A stretch of 64,000 bases of DNA from Pannonibacter sp. XCT-53 (GCF_009915765.1 NZ_JAABLQ010000004.1:1-64000); one strand, 5' to 3'. Shown: positions 25,939 to 34,515, numbered from the stretch's first letter. Notes: generated by a model from the letters alone, not told the origin. A program made the numbers and translations.

Positions 25939-26109
25939 CCACCGGTCCAGAGTCGTCCGGCTCTTTGCGGGCGCGCTCTTCTGTTGTCTGGAGCCAGTCT
26001 CCGGCGCGAAGGCGTGGCGCTGCGAAACCAGGGCATGCCGTGGCGACCTCTCGATGCACCAACAAACGAGCGGGCGGTTTACCGTCCCGCACCAATGAAA
26101 GGATGCAAA

Positions 26110-26307
26110 ATGCCCAAGCTGAAGACGAAGTCTGGAGCGAAGAAGCGCTTCAAGCTGACCGCGACCGGCAAGGTGAAGACCGGTCAGGCCGGCAAGCGTC
26201 ATGGCATGATCAAGCGCACGGCCAAGTTCGTCCGCAACGCCCGTGGCACGACCACGCTGGCGCCGCAGGACGCCAAGATCGTGAAGCAGTACATGCCGAA
26301 CGCCTAA
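26110..26307 (+). CDS. rpmI: 50S ribosomal protein L35
   Basis: This 65-residue basic protein of the large ribosomal subunit starts with the family hallmark MPKLKTKSGAKKRFKLT and has HGMIKRT in the middle. ATG 26110 is preceded by aaagga. rplT follows after 28 bases, the usual pair. Confidence 0.96.
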   Translation: MPKLKTKSGAKKRFKLTATGKVKTGQAGKRHGMIKRTAKFVRNARGTTTLAPQDAKIVKQYMPNA

Positions 26308-26335
26308 CGCCACCTGACATTCAAGGAGTTTACCA

Positions 26336-26695
26336 ATGGCGCGTGTCAAGCGGGGCGTAACGGCCCATGCCCGTCATAAGAAGGTTATCAAGGCTGCCAA
26401 GGGCTACTACGGCCGCCGCAAGAATACCATCCGCATTGCCAAGCAGGCCGTCGAGAAGGCAGCTCAGTATGCCTACCGCGACCGCAAGGTCAGGAAGCGG
26501 AACTTCCGTTCGCTGTGGATCCAGCGCATCAACGCTGCCACCCGCGAGCATGGCCTGACCTACGGCCGCTTCATCGACGGCCTGAACAAGGCCGGCATCG
26601 AAGTTGACCGCAAGGTTCTGTCCGATCTCGCCATCAACCAGCCGGCCGCTTTCCAGGCCCTGGTCGAAAAGGCGCAGGCCGCTCTGGCAGCCTGA
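26336..26695 (+). CDS. rplT: 50S ribosomal protein L20
   Basis: This 119-residue 23S rRNA-binding protein is needed early in 50S assembly. It begins MARVKRGVTAHARHKKVIK, followed by GYYGRRKNTIR and the C-terminal globular part (LTYGRFIDGLNKAGIEVDRK). ATG 26336 follows aaggag. In many bacteria L20 represses its own operon by binding the leader; whether that occurs here is unknown. Confidence 0.97.
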   Translation: MARVKRGVTAHARHKKVIKAAKGYYGRRKNTIRIAKQAVEKAAQYAYRDRKVRKRNFRSLWIQRINAATREHGLTYGRFIDGLNKAGIEVDRKVLSDLAINQPAAFQALVEKAQAALAA

Positions 26696-26716
26696 TCGAC
26701 GGTTCACCGTCTGACG

Positions 26717-26747
26717 AAGGGCGCTTCCCGCAAGGGAGGCGCCCTTT
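26717..26747 (+). terminator. rplT terminator
   Basis: Thirteen-base arms (aagggcgcttccc / gggaggcgccctt, one G-T wobble), four-base loop and TTTT: a canonical intrinsic terminator 22 bases after rplT. Confidence 0.88.
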
Positions 26748-26876
26748 TCGTTTGGCCCGGCCGATGCGGCCGGGCGCCGGGCGGATTTGTCTAAAACACC
26801 AGCAGCGGCATTAACCATTTCAGGGAAAAGCCAAAGGAAATCAGCGGTCAATCGTTAACGCGCGCCAGCGGCTGGC

Positions 26877-27311
26877 ATGAGGCTTGCGACAGGAAGGGTA
26901 CGTCCAGCCGGGCGTCCCGAACCGGAACAGGCAAAGGCAGATCCGTTGCGTATCGATCCATTCCGCCCGTTTGACCGTGTTGCAGACCGTCGCAGGGCCC
27001 AGGCCCGTGCCCAGGTGAGGGCCAAGGCGCGTGCGCGTGCCGCCACCGCCGACGAGGTGGCCGAAACCGCCCGCACCCCGCTGAGCCTGCCGGCGCCGCT
27101 TGTCGCCGGTGTCGAGGACCGTCACGCCGGGTTCGGGCTCTATCGCCCCGATGCCGCGTTCCTCGCCCATCTGATTGCCGCCCGCGAGGCCGAAAGCGTG
27201 GCGCTTGCGGTGGTGCCGTCCGAGGCACTCAGCCAGGTCTCGAGCTATCGCAGCGTTGCGGCGTCCCCGCGTCGCCGCCAGCCGGGCCACGTCGTCTCGA
27301 CGCATCTCTGA
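26877..27311 (+). CDS. Conserved small hypothetical protein
   Basis: This frame of 144 codons is rich in Arg and Ala (RAQARAQVRAKARARAATADE) and then has a better-ordered part AGFGLYRPDAAFLAHLIAARE, a pattern I associate with short uncharacterised alphaproteobacterial proteins, followed by a basic tail. The start is uncertain: ATG 26877 or TTG 26945 (giving MRIDPFRPFDRVADRR). Function unknown. It stands alone after the L20 terminator and converges with the gamma-glutamyltransferase gene. Confidence 0.5.
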   Translation: MRLATGRVRPAGRPEPEQAKADPLRIDPFRPFDRVADRRRAQARAQVRAKARARAATADEVAETARTPLSLPAPLVAGVEDRHAGFGLYRPDAAFLAHLIAAREAESVALAVVPSEALSQVSSYRSVAASPRRRQPGHVVSTHL

Positions 27312-27415
27312 GAGAACAGCCGGGGCGGCGGACGCTGACCTGTCCATCCGGTCGCCTCCGCCTGCCGCCCCACCCTGCGCCTTCTCCGGTGCCCTGACCC
27401 TGTTCCCCCGATCCT

Positions 27416-27436
27416 GCGGCTCCCCAGGGGAGCCGC
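27416..27436 (-). terminator. Hairpin between convergent genes
   Basis: Ten-base perfect arms gcggctcccc / ggggagccgc around one base, just beyond the stop of the minus-strand gamma-glutamyltransferase gene. There is no T-run. Confidence 0.5.
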
Positions 27437-27441
27437 TGTGG

Positions 27442-29037
27442 TCAGTAGCCGGCCGCGTGCCCGTCCTTGCGCGGATCCGACCCACCGGTCAGCGTGCCAC
27501 GCTTGCGGTCGATCTGGATCGCCTGGGCGCCGCCGATCGGGGAGGCTGCGCGCACCACGTCATGGCCCCGGGCCGCCAGTCCGGCCGCCGTCTTCTCCGG
27601 GATCCCGCTTTCGACCTGCAGGCGGGTGAAGGTGTCATCAAGGAACAGCCGCGGCGCGTCGATCGCTTCCTGCACGTCCATGCCGTGGTCGATCATGTTG
27701 GTGAGCACATGCACGTGACCGCAGGGCTGGTAATGGCCGCCCATGACGCCGAAGCAGAGCCACGGCGCGCCATCCTTCAGCGCGAAGGCCGGCAGGATGG
27801 TGTGCATCGGTCGCTTGCCGCCCTCGATCGTGTTGGAATGGCCCGGCTGGACCCGGAAGCTGCAGCCGCGGTTGTGCAGCAGCACGCCGGACTTTGGCGC
27901 GGTGATGCCGGACCCGAACTCCTTGAAGATGGAATTGATGAACGAAACGGCGAGCCCGTCCTTGTCGACGACGCTGAGATAGACCGTGTCGGTCTGCGGC
28001 AGGCTCTCGGGCACCTGGATGGCCGGATTGCGCTTGTCGGGAGACATCTGCGCGGCAAGCCGGTCCAGGGTCTCCGGGCGGATCAGGTCCGTGTGGCAGA
28101 CGTCCATGTGACCGGGGTCTGCGATGAAGCGGTTGCGCATCGCATAGGCGAGCCGTGCTGCCTCGATCTCCAGGTGCAGGCGCTCCGGCCCGAGCGGATC
28201 GAGCGCGGCCAGATCGTGCCGCTCGAGCAGGCCGAGCATGATGAGAGCCACAAGACCCTGTCCGTTGGGCGGCAGTTCTGCCAGCGTGTGCCCGCGGTAG
28301 TCGCGCAAGACCGGTGCGACCGCGGTCGTGTGGCAGGCGGCGAGATCTTCCGGCGTCATCAGGCCGCCGCGGGCCTTCAGCGTGTCGACGATGTCGCGGG
28401 CAATCTCGCCGGTGTAGAACGCGTCCGCACCGCCGCTGGCGATGGCGCTGAGCGTGTCGGCGAGACGCGGCAGGCGGATGATGTCGCCGGCCTGCGGTGC
28501 TTCGCCCTTCACCAGATAGGCGGCCGCGCTGGCCGGATCTGCGGCCAGCTTGCCGACGCTGTGGGTCCAGTCACGCGCAACGCGGGCGGTGACCGGAAAT
28601 CCGTCGCGGGCATAGGAAATGGCCCGGCGCAGGAGCTTCTTCAGCGGCTTGCTGCCATGTGCCTTGAGCAAGGTCTCCCAGGCGCGGACCGCGCCGGGCA
28701 CGGTGACAGCATGCACGCTCTCGGGCGTGATCTCGCGAAGGCCTTCCTCCAGAAGCCGCGCAGTGCTGACGGCGCGCGGTGCGGCGCCGGAGCCGTTGAA
28801 ACCGGCCATGCGGCCGTCCGGTTCGGTCACGATGGCGAAGCAGTCGCCGCCAAGTCCGGTCATGTGCGGCTCGACGACACACTGCACGGCGACGGCGGCA
28901 ATGGCAGCATCGACCGCGTTGCCGCCATCCTGCAGGATCTCGATGGCGGCCGAGGTCGACAGCGGATGCGATGTTGCGGCCATGCCGCGGGTGGCGATGA
29001 CCGGCGACCGGCCGGGCAAGTCAAAGTTGCGAGCCAC
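27442..29037 (-). CDS. ggt: Gamma-glutamyltransferase-family hydrolase
   Basis: This 531-residue N-terminal-nucleophile enzyme is of the glutathione hydrolase/GGT family. The small-subunit start is expected at the threonine of QTDTVYLSVVDKDG (near residue 350), where self-cleavage would occur. Other family segments are ATSHPLSTSAAIEILQDGGN and MTGLGGDCFAIV near the N-terminus and RPMHTILPAFALKDG late. Unlike periplasmic Ggt there is no signal peptide, so it is probably cytoplasmic, as in the YwrD-like branch. The true substrate (gamma-glutamyl or acyl compound) is unknown. It is divergent from a GlcG/HbpS-like gene. Confidence 0.88.
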   Translation of the reverse strand: MARNFDLPGRSPVIATRGMAATSHPLSTSAAIEILQDGGNAVDAAIAAVAVQCVVEPHMTGLGGDCFAIVTEPDGRMAGFNGSGAAPRAVSTARLLEEGLREITPESVHAVTVPGAVRAWETLLKAHGSKPLKKLLRRAISYARDGFPVTARVARDWTHSVGKLAADPASAAAYLVKGEAPQAGDIIRLPRLADTLSAIASGGADAFYTGEIARDIVDTLKARGGLMTPEDLAACHTTAVAPVLRDYRGHTLAELPPNGQGLVALIMLGLLERHDLAALDPLGPERLHLEIEAARLAYAMRNRFIADPGHMDVCHTDLIRPETLDRLAAQMSPDKRNPAIQVPESLPQTDTVYLSVVDKDGLAVSFINSIFKEFGSGITAPKSGVLLHNRGCSFRVQPGHSNTIEGGKRPMHTILPAFALKDGAPWLCFGVMGGHYQPCGHVHVLTNMIDHGMDVQEAIDAPRLFLDDTFTRLQVESGIPEKTAAGLAARGHDVVRAASPIGGAQAIQIDRKRGTLTGGSDPRKDGHAAGY

Positions 29038-29168
29038 GAGACTGTTCCCCCAAGTTCAATTTGTTCCGCGCCGGCGGAAGAGTTTTCCGGTCGGGCTTCC
29101 TGTGTTTCGCCGACGTGTCATGCTAGCCCTTCGATATCGGGATCAATTCTTAGCGGAGACCTCCGGTC

Positions 29169-29600
29169 ATGGGAAAGCTGACACTTGCGACGGCACAGAC
29201 AATCATTTCCGCCGCATTTGAAAAAGCGGCCGCCTTGTCGCTGAAGCCGATCAGTGTCGCAGTTCTGGACGACGGCGGCCATCTGATCGCCTTCGCGCGT
29301 CAGGACGGCTCGTCGATCCTGCGACCGCAGATCGCCACGGGCAAGGCCTATGGCGCCCTGGCCGTCGGGACGGGAACCCGCTGGCTGCAGGCCAATGCGG
29401 AGACGCGGCCACATTTCGTCCAGGCGCTGAACGGCGTGTCGGGCGGGGCCATCGTCCCGGTTCCCGGTGGCGTGCTGGTCCGCAATGCGGGGGGCGAGGT
29501 GCTTGGGGCGGTGGGAATCACCGGCGACACCTCCGACCATGACGAGGCCTGTGCAGTGGCCGGCATCGCGGCCGTGGGTCTGGTCGCCGACTGCGGCTAG
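29169..29600 (+). CDS. GlcG/HbpS-family (DUF336) protein
   Basis: This 143-residue protein has the family pattern LTLATAQTIISAAFEKA, VAVLDDGGHLIAFARQDG, and a C-terminal glycine-rich stretch GAVGITGDTSDHDEACAVAG. Relatives include GlcG and the haem-binding HbpS; in many cases no function is proven. No signal peptide is present. It sits 131 bases from the divergent GGT-family gene. Confidence 0.85.
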   Translation: MGKLTLATAQTIISAAFEKAAALSLKPISVAVLDDGGHLIAFARQDGSSILRPQIATGKAYGALAVGTGTRWLQANAETRPHFVQALNGVSGGAIVPVPGGVLVRNAGGEVLGAVGITGDTSDHDEACAVAGIAAVGLVADCG

Positions 29601-29605
29601 CATTC

Positions 29606-29701
29606 CTGACCGTCAGCCCTTCTGACCGTCAGCCTTTTCGCCCCGTCTGCCTGTCCCTCGGCCAGTCTTTCGCGGCCAGTCTGTCGCAGTCAGTCTTTCG
29701 C
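29606..29701. repeat. Short tandem and direct repeats
   Basis: ctgaccgtcagcc occurs at 29606-29618 and 29622-29634. Three 14-base units of the type ggccagtctttcgc follow in tandem at 29660-29701, with two or three changes. They fill the gap between glcG and phaR, which has no gene. Confidence 0.75.
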
Positions 29702-29824
29702 AGGTTCAGCCGGGTCGCGCGGACGGCCCGGCGCCGGCGATGCCCTTGCACTCCGGCGCAGGCATGCGCCCGCGCGTCTCCTCCGGCGTTGCTGGCAGCC
29801 TGACGCCGCCGGCCGCGCCCTTGC

Positions 29825-30442
29825 TCACTTCTGCGACAGGGCGTTGATCTTGGCCTGCATTTCGGACAGCTGGCGCTTCATCTCGTCGAGTTCGGACGCG
29901 GCCGGTGCGGCGCGCGGCGCCGATTTCTGAGCGGTCGCGGCTGCTGCCGTGTCGGTGGCGGCGCCCGGGGCAGCCGGGGCAGCACCGCCGATTCCGAACG
30001 GCAGGAACATCTTCATGGCGCGTTCAAACATCTCGGTGTTGCGCTTCACCTGCTCCTCGATGGCCTCGAAGGCCGAGGCGCCGAAGGCGTCGGACATCTG
30101 GCTGCGCAGCTTGTCCTGTTCGCGCGTCAGGGAGGAAATCGAGTACTCGAGATAGCTGGGCACCAGACCCTGCAGGCTGTCACCATAAAAGCGGATCAGC
30201 TGGCGCAGGAAGGTGATCGGCAGCAGGTTCTGGCCGCCCTTGCCTTCCTGCTCGAAGATGATCTGCGTCAGCACCGACCGGGTGATGTCCTCGCCGGTCT
30301 TGGCATCATAGACGACGAAATCTTCCTCGCCCTTCACCATCACGGCGAGGTCCTCGAGGGTCACGTAGGTGCTGGTGCCGGTGTTGTAGAGGCGACGGTT
30401 GGCGTATTTCTTGATGATCGTCGGCTCACTGGTCTTTGCCAT
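29825..30442 (-). CDS. phaR: Polyhydroxyalkanoate synthesis repressor
   Basis: PhaR is the DNA- and PHB-binding repressor of granule genes. The 205-residue protein starts TIIKKYANRRLYNTGTSTYV (PHB_acc_N) and continues with two PHB_acc segments (TQIIFEQEGKGGQNLLPITF, then LRQLIRFYGDSLQGLVPSYLE). A Pro/Ala-rich linker and a short C-terminal coiled coil (ELDEMKRQLSEMQAKINAL) follow. ATG 30442 is chosen because the homology starts there; the open frame continues to 30751 without meaning. It is divergent from phaAB. Confidence 0.94.
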   Translation of the reverse strand: MAKTSEPTIIKKYANRRLYNTGTSTYVTLEDLAVMVKGEEDFVVYDAKTGEDITRSVLTQIIFEQEGKGGQNLLPITFLRQLIRFYGDSLQGLVPSYLEYSISSLTREQDKLRSQMSDAFGASAFEAIEEQVKRNTEMFERAMKMFLPFGIGGAAPAAPGAATDTAAAATAQKSAPRAAPAASELDEMKRQLSEMQAKINALSQK

Positions 30443-30763
30443 TCGTGCGTACTCCCGGCATACCGTCGGCGTCCCCGTCTTCGGTTCACGCGCCGCGGCG
30501 GCAAGTTCCTGTTTGGCGACAAGCCCTTCGGGCCATCGCCGCTCCTCCTGTTGCGAGACTATGCCAATCTTTGCGTGTCTGGCCACCCCTTTCATGTTGC
30601 TTGACGAAAGGATGACGGTTTGCACTGCAATAGCGCTTGCTGCCCCGGTTGACTTGCGCCAGCTGGCGGTCTCTAGTCGCAGCTGAGTAGGGGCACCCGC
30701 ATCCGCAAAAACCAGAGGGGGAGCTGGCATGTCCCGGGGGGAATCAGTCATCCGGAGGTCTTC
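30443..30763. other. phaR-phaA intergenic control region
   Basis: This 321-base divergent region has promoters expected for phaR and phaA, a PhaR-like palindrome at 30620-30630, and ggagg nine bases before the phaA ATG. No gene is seen inside. Confidence 0.55.
30620..30630. promoter_or_regulatory. Candidate PhaR operator
   Basis: TTGC-ACT-GCAA is a perfect dyad. PhaR proteins of Paracoccus and Rhodobacter are known to bind CTGC-N3-GCAG-like TGC dyads; this differs by one base in each arm. Its position between phaR and phaA fits. Confidence 0.4.
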
Positions 30764-31948
30764 ATGAGCGCTTCAACCGACGTCGTAATCGTCAGTGCCA
30801 CCCGCACCGCGGTGGGTTCCTTCAACGGCTCCTTTGCCAATGTTCCGGCTCACGAGCTGGGCGCGGCCGTCATCAAGGCCGCTCTCGCCAAGGCGGGCGT
30901 TGCTGCCGCCGACGTCGACGAGCTGGTGTTCGGCCAGGTCCTGACCGCCGGCCAGGGGCAGAACCCGGCCCGTCAGGCGGCCATCGCCGCCGGCCTGCCG
31001 GAAAGCTCCACCGCCTGGCTCCTGAACCAGGTCTGTGGCTCGGGCCTGCGCACCGTTGCCATTGCAGCGCAGCAGATCCAGACCGGCGATGCCCGCGTCG
31101 TGATCGCCGGCGGCCAGGAAAACATGTCGCTCTCGCCCCACTGCGCGCCGATGCGGTCCGGCTACAAGATGGGCGACTACAAGATGATCGACACCATGAT
31201 CAAGGACGGCCTGTGGGACGCCTTCAACGGCTACCACATGGGCCAGACGGCCGAGAACGTCGCCCTGAAGTGGCAGATCTCCCGTGACGAGCAGGACGCC
31301 TTCGCTCTCGCGTCGCAGAACAAGGCCGAGGCTGCCCAGAAGGCCGGCCGCTTCAAGGACGAGATCACCCCGGTGACCGTGGCCGATCGCAAGGGCGACA
31401 AGGTCATCGAGGATGACGAGTACATCCGCCATGGCGCCACGCTCGACAGCATGGCCAAGCTGCGTCCCGCCTTCACCAAGGACGGCACCGTGACCGCGGG
31501 CAATGCCTCCGGCATCAACGACGGCGCCGCCGCGCTCGTCGTCATGAGCGCGGCCGAGGCGGCCCGCCGTGGCCTTACCCCGCTCGCCCGCATCGCCTCC
31601 TGGGCGACCGCCGGCGTCGATCCGTCCGTGATGGGCTCCGGCCCGATCCCGGCCTCGCGCAAGGCGCTGGAAAAGGCCGGCTGGTCGGTGTCCGACCTGG
31701 ATCTGGTGGAAGCCAACGAGGCCTTTGCCGCGCAGGCCTGCGCCGTGAACAAGGACATGGGCTGGAACCCGGACATCGTCAACGTCAACGGCGGTGCCAT
31801 CGCCATCGGCCATCCGATCGGGGCCTCCGGCGCACGCATCCTGGTGACGCTGCTGCACGAGATGGGCCGCCGCGACGCCAAGAAGGGTCTGGCGACGCTG
31901 TGCATCGGCGGCGGCATGGGCGTTGCCATGTGCCTCGAGCGCGCCTGA
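30764..31948 (+). CDS. phaA: Acetyl-CoA acetyltransferase (beta-ketothiolase)
   Basis: PhaA condenses two acetyl-CoA into acetoacetyl-CoA, the first step of PHB synthesis. The 394-residue thiolase has the acyl-carrying cysteine in LNQVCGSGLRTV (about residue 90), the histidine in GGAIAIGHPIGASGARI, and the second cysteine in LCIGGGMG near the end. The substrate-loop QENMSLSPH is also present. phaB follows after 218 bases. Confidence 0.96.
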   Translation: MSASTDVVIVSATRTAVGSFNGSFANVPAHELGAAVIKAALAKAGVAAADVDELVFGQVLTAGQGQNPARQAAIAAGLPESSTAWLLNQVCGSGLRTVAIAAQQIQTGDARVVIAGGQENMSLSPHCAPMRSGYKMGDYKMIDTMIKDGLWDAFNGYHMGQTAENVALKWQISRDEQDAFALASQNKAEAAQKAGRFKDEITPVTVADRKGDKVIEDDEYIRHGATLDSMAKLRPAFTKDGTVTAGNASGINDGAAALVVMSAAEAARRGLTPLARIASWATAGVDPSVMGSGPIPASRKALEKAGWSVSDLDLVEANEAFAAQACAVNKDMGWNPDIVNVNGGAIAIGHPIGASGARILVTLLHEMGRRDAKKGLATLCIGGGMGVAMCLERA

Positions 31949-32166
31949 CGGCAAGTCGGGTCCGGTTTCCCGCCTCCGCCGGACACCGGGCCGGCGCGAT
32001 GCGGATGACACAGGTTTCGCGGCCGCAGGCAAGGTCCTGCGTCCGCGATGCGGCTGACGGCCGGGCCTGCGCCGAAGGGCGGACTGCGGCCCCCCGTCCG
32101 GACTGAAGGATTAGGAATGGAACAGGGCCGCGTGTCACAAGGCCCGATGCATTTGGGGAGACAAGC

Positions 32167-32895
32167 ATGAGCAAGGTCGCACTGGTCACCGGCGGAACGC
32201 GAGGCATTGGCGAAGCCATCTCTCTCGCCCTCAAGGCAGCAGGATATACGGTCGCCGCGACCTACGCCGGCAACACGGAAAAGGCAGAGGCCTTCAAGGC
32301 CCAGACGGGCATCCATGTCTACAAGTGGGATGTCTCCCACGAGGAAGACTGCGCCAAGGGCATTGCCCAGGTGGAGGCGGACCTCGGCCCGGTCGAGATC
32401 CTGGTCAACAATGCCGGCATCACTCGTGACGGCATGTTCCACAAGATGACCTTCGAGCAGTGGCGGTCGGTGCTGTCGACCAACCTCGACAGCATGTTCA
32501 CCATGACCCGCCCGGTCATCGAAGGCATGCGCAACCGTGGCTTCGGCCGCATCATCAACATTTCCTCGATCAATGGCCAGAAGGGTCAGATGGGGCAGGC
32601 CAACTACTCCGCCGCCAAGGCCGGCGTGATCGGCTTCACCAAGGCCCTGGCGCAGGAGAACGCCTTCAAGGGCATCACCGTCAACGCCATCTGCCCGGGC
32701 TACATCAACACCGACATGGTCGCTGCCATGCCGGAGAAGGTGCTGCAGCAGATCGTGGCCGGCATCCCGGTCGGCCGTCTCGGCCACCCCGAGGAAGTCG
32801 CGCAGGCCGTCGTCTACCTGGCGGCTGACAGTGCGGCCTTCATGACCGGTGCCGTCCTGACGCTGAACGGTGGCCAGTACATCGCCAACGGCTGA
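32167..32895 (+). CDS. phaB: Acetoacetyl-CoA reductase
   Basis: PhaB is the NADPH-dependent reductase giving (R)-3-hydroxybutyryl-CoA for PHB synthase. The 242-residue short-chain dehydrogenase has the nucleotide-binding TGGTRGIG at 8-15, NNAG near 87, catalytic Ser in NISSINGQKGQMGQ, and YSAAK. ATG 32167 follows ggggagaca. The synthase phaC is not in this window. Confidence 0.95.
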   Translation: MSKVALVTGGTRGIGEAISLALKAAGYTVAATYAGNTEKAEAFKAQTGIHVYKWDVSHEEDCAKGIAQVEADLGPVEILVNNAGITRDGMFHKMTFEQWRSVLSTNLDSMFTMTRPVIEGMRNRGFGRIINISSINGQKGQMGQANYSAAKAGVIGFTKALAQENAFKGITVNAICPGYINTDMVAAMPEKVLQQIVAGIPVGRLGHPEEVAQAVVYLAADSAAFMTGAVLTLNGGQYIANG

Positions 32896-32972
32896 CGGGA
32901 TGCGGCTGCCGCCCCTTGCGGGGCAGCGCAGCGCGAACGGCCAGTCTGGCTGCAAGTCTGGCTGCAAGTCCG

Positions 32973-32999
32973 AGGGCGCCCACCCGGGCGCCCTTTTTC
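32973..32999 (+). terminator. phaB terminator
   Basis: Eight-base arms agggcgcc / ggcgccct followed by TTTTT, 78 bases after phaB. The spacer before it holds a direct repeat of tctggctgcaag. Confidence 0.82.
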
Positions 33000-33174
33000 A
33001 TGGCCTGCCGCCGGGTCCTGCAGTCAGCCCGGTCCTTGGCTGCCTCATCGGGAAAGCGATGCCATATCATCGGCAAGGTCGTTTTCCGCGTCCTTGCCTG
33101 TTGACCCGACGGTGTCCCTGTTCCTATCTGCGCAGACACATGCTGGACAGGGCCTCAGCGCCCGTGGAGACAAG

Positions 33175-33849
33175 ATGGACCTGGAACGCGCGCCCAACGA
33201 TCCCGAACGGCTGAAGGAGACCGGGGGCAAGGAGATGTCCCCCCTGCTGAAACTGGCGCTGGAACTGGGGCCGCTCGGCGTGTTCTTCCTGTTCAACTCG
33301 CGCGGGGAACAGATCGCCGCCGCCCTGCCGCAGCTGGCCGTCTTCGGCGGACCGATCTTCCTGGCCACGGCCGCCTTCATGGTCGCCATTGCCCTTTCGC
33401 TCGGCGTGTCCCTGTGGCTGACCCGGCGCCTGCCGGTGATGCCGCTGGTCTCGGGTGTCATCGTTTTCGTCTTCGGCGCGCTGACGCTGTGGCTGCATGA
33501 CGAGCTTTTCATCAAGCTGAAGCCGACGATCATCAACACCCTCTTCGGCGTGACGCTTCTCGCCGGGCTTGCCTTCGGCAAGTCCTTGCTGGGCTATGTC
33601 TTCGACAGCGCCTTCCGGCTGACGGACGAGGGCTGGCGCATCCTGACGCTGCGCTGGGGCCTGTTCTTCCTGTTCCTCGCCGTCGTCAACGAGGTTGTCT
33701 GGCGCAGCTTCTCGACGGATTTCTGGGTCAGCTTCAAGGTCTTCGGCATCATGCCGATCACGCTGGTCTTCACCATGTTCCAGCTGCCGCTGATCCAGCG
33801 CCACGCCCTGCCCGAGCCTGGCGCGCCCGACACGCGGCCGGATGCCTGA
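33175..33849 (+). CDS. yciB: Inner membrane-spanning protein YciB (septation protein A family)
   Basis: This 224-residue protein has five to six hydrophobic segments and the family pattern LKLALELGPLGVFFLFNSRG at the start. KPTIINTLFGVTLLAGLAFGKSLL is in the middle, with LRWGLFFLFLAVVNEVVWR and FWVSFKVFGIMPIT towards the end. YciB/IspZ affects cell-envelope synthesis and septation in enterics; its biochemical role is unclear. ATG 33175 with ggagac upstream is chosen over the longer frame from 33094. Confidence 0.92.
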   Translation: MDLERAPNDPERLKETGGKEMSPLLKLALELGPLGVFFLFNSRGEQIAAALPQLAVFGGPIFLATAAFMVAIALSLGVSLWLTRRLPVMPLVSGVIVFVFGALTLWLHDELFIKLKPTIINTLFGVTLLAGLAFGKSLLGYVFDSAFRLTDEGWRILTLRWGLFFLFLAVVNEVVWRSFSTDFWVSFKVFGIMPITLVFTMFQLPLIQRHALPEPGAPDTRPDA

Positions 33850-33861
33850 GCAGGACGGGCG

Positions 33862-34284
33862 CTACTCGTCCCGGCCGGTGAAGCTCACATCGCGGCGCGC
33901 GCCGGTGATGGTGATCGTGAAGCCTGCGATCACGTCGATCGCGGCAATGACCAGCAGCAGGAAGAAGGTCGAGGTCGCCGCCTGCCGGATGGTCAGGAAC
34001 TCGATGAGATAGGCCACGAAGACAAGCATCGACAGGATGTGGTCGGAGAGCACCGCCGCACCCGTCCGGGTGGCCTTGAGGATCTCGACGAAGAGCAGGA
34101 CCAGCGCCACGCTCAGCATCAGGTCGCCCATCACCAGCGTGAACCGCGCCGAGGAGACCATCTCGATCGTCAGGACCGGCATGTACCACGGGTCGCCCTG
34201 CAGCGGACCGAACCAGCCGAACGCGACGAAGTTGTAGAGGATCAACGGCACGATGGTCAGCGGGATGGACAGCAGTGTCGGCAT
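33862..34284 (-). CDS. Small four-helix membrane protein of unknown function
   Basis: This 140-residue protein has about four hydrophobic segments (LLSIPLTIVPLILYNFVAFG, TLVMGDLMLSVALVLLFVEIL, ILSMLVFVAYLIEFL, FLLLVIAAIDVIAGFTI). A ggagggg site lies just upstream of ATG 34284. I do not recognise a named family. The arrangement resembles conserved uncharacterised alphaproteobacterial membrane proteins. It is convergent with yciB, 12 bases apart. Confidence 0.75.
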   Translation of the reverse strand: MPTLLSIPLTIVPLILYNFVAFGWFGPLQGDPWYMPVLTIEMVSSARFTLVMGDLMLSVALVLLFVEILKATRTGAAVLSDHILSMLVFVAYLIEFLTIRQAATSTFFLLLVIAAIDVIAGFTITITGARRDVSFTGRDE

Positions 34285-34454
34285 CGGTCCCCTCCGGATC
34301 AGCCGGAAGCCAGGCGGCGCTGGTCCGGTGTCGGTCGTCTGTGTCTGCGACTTGTACACCACATCGACGCCCCTGTCGGCCCGCGCCTGCGGAAATTGAC
34401 AGGAGGCGACATGTCCGCCACCCACCGGCAGGGACGGGGAGGGCGCCGGCAACG

Positions 34455-34481
34455 AAAAAGGCCGGCGTTTCCGCCGGCCTT
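34455..34481 (-). terminator. rpmF terminator
   Basis: Ten-base perfect arms aaggccggcg / cgccggcctt with a four-base loop and five A on the plus strand (a T-run on the minus strand), 34 bases after rpmF. Confidence 0.88.
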
Positions 34482-34515
34482 GATCTGGATTTCAGTCGCC
34501 GCAGCGATCCTGGGA

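Larger units (their letters stand above)
25691..26109. other. infC-rpmI intergenic region with terminator and leader
   Basis: This 419-base stretch has a hairpin terminator (25753-25780), a possible promoter (25910-25938) and about 170 bases of rpmI leader. The leader contains the 14-codon frame MHQQTSGRFTVPHQ (26054-26098) ending just before the rpmI ribosome-binding site, and gcgggcggtttaccgtcccgc, which could fold. A ribosomal-protein-controlled leader is plausible but I cannot assign a known class. Confidence 0.45.
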
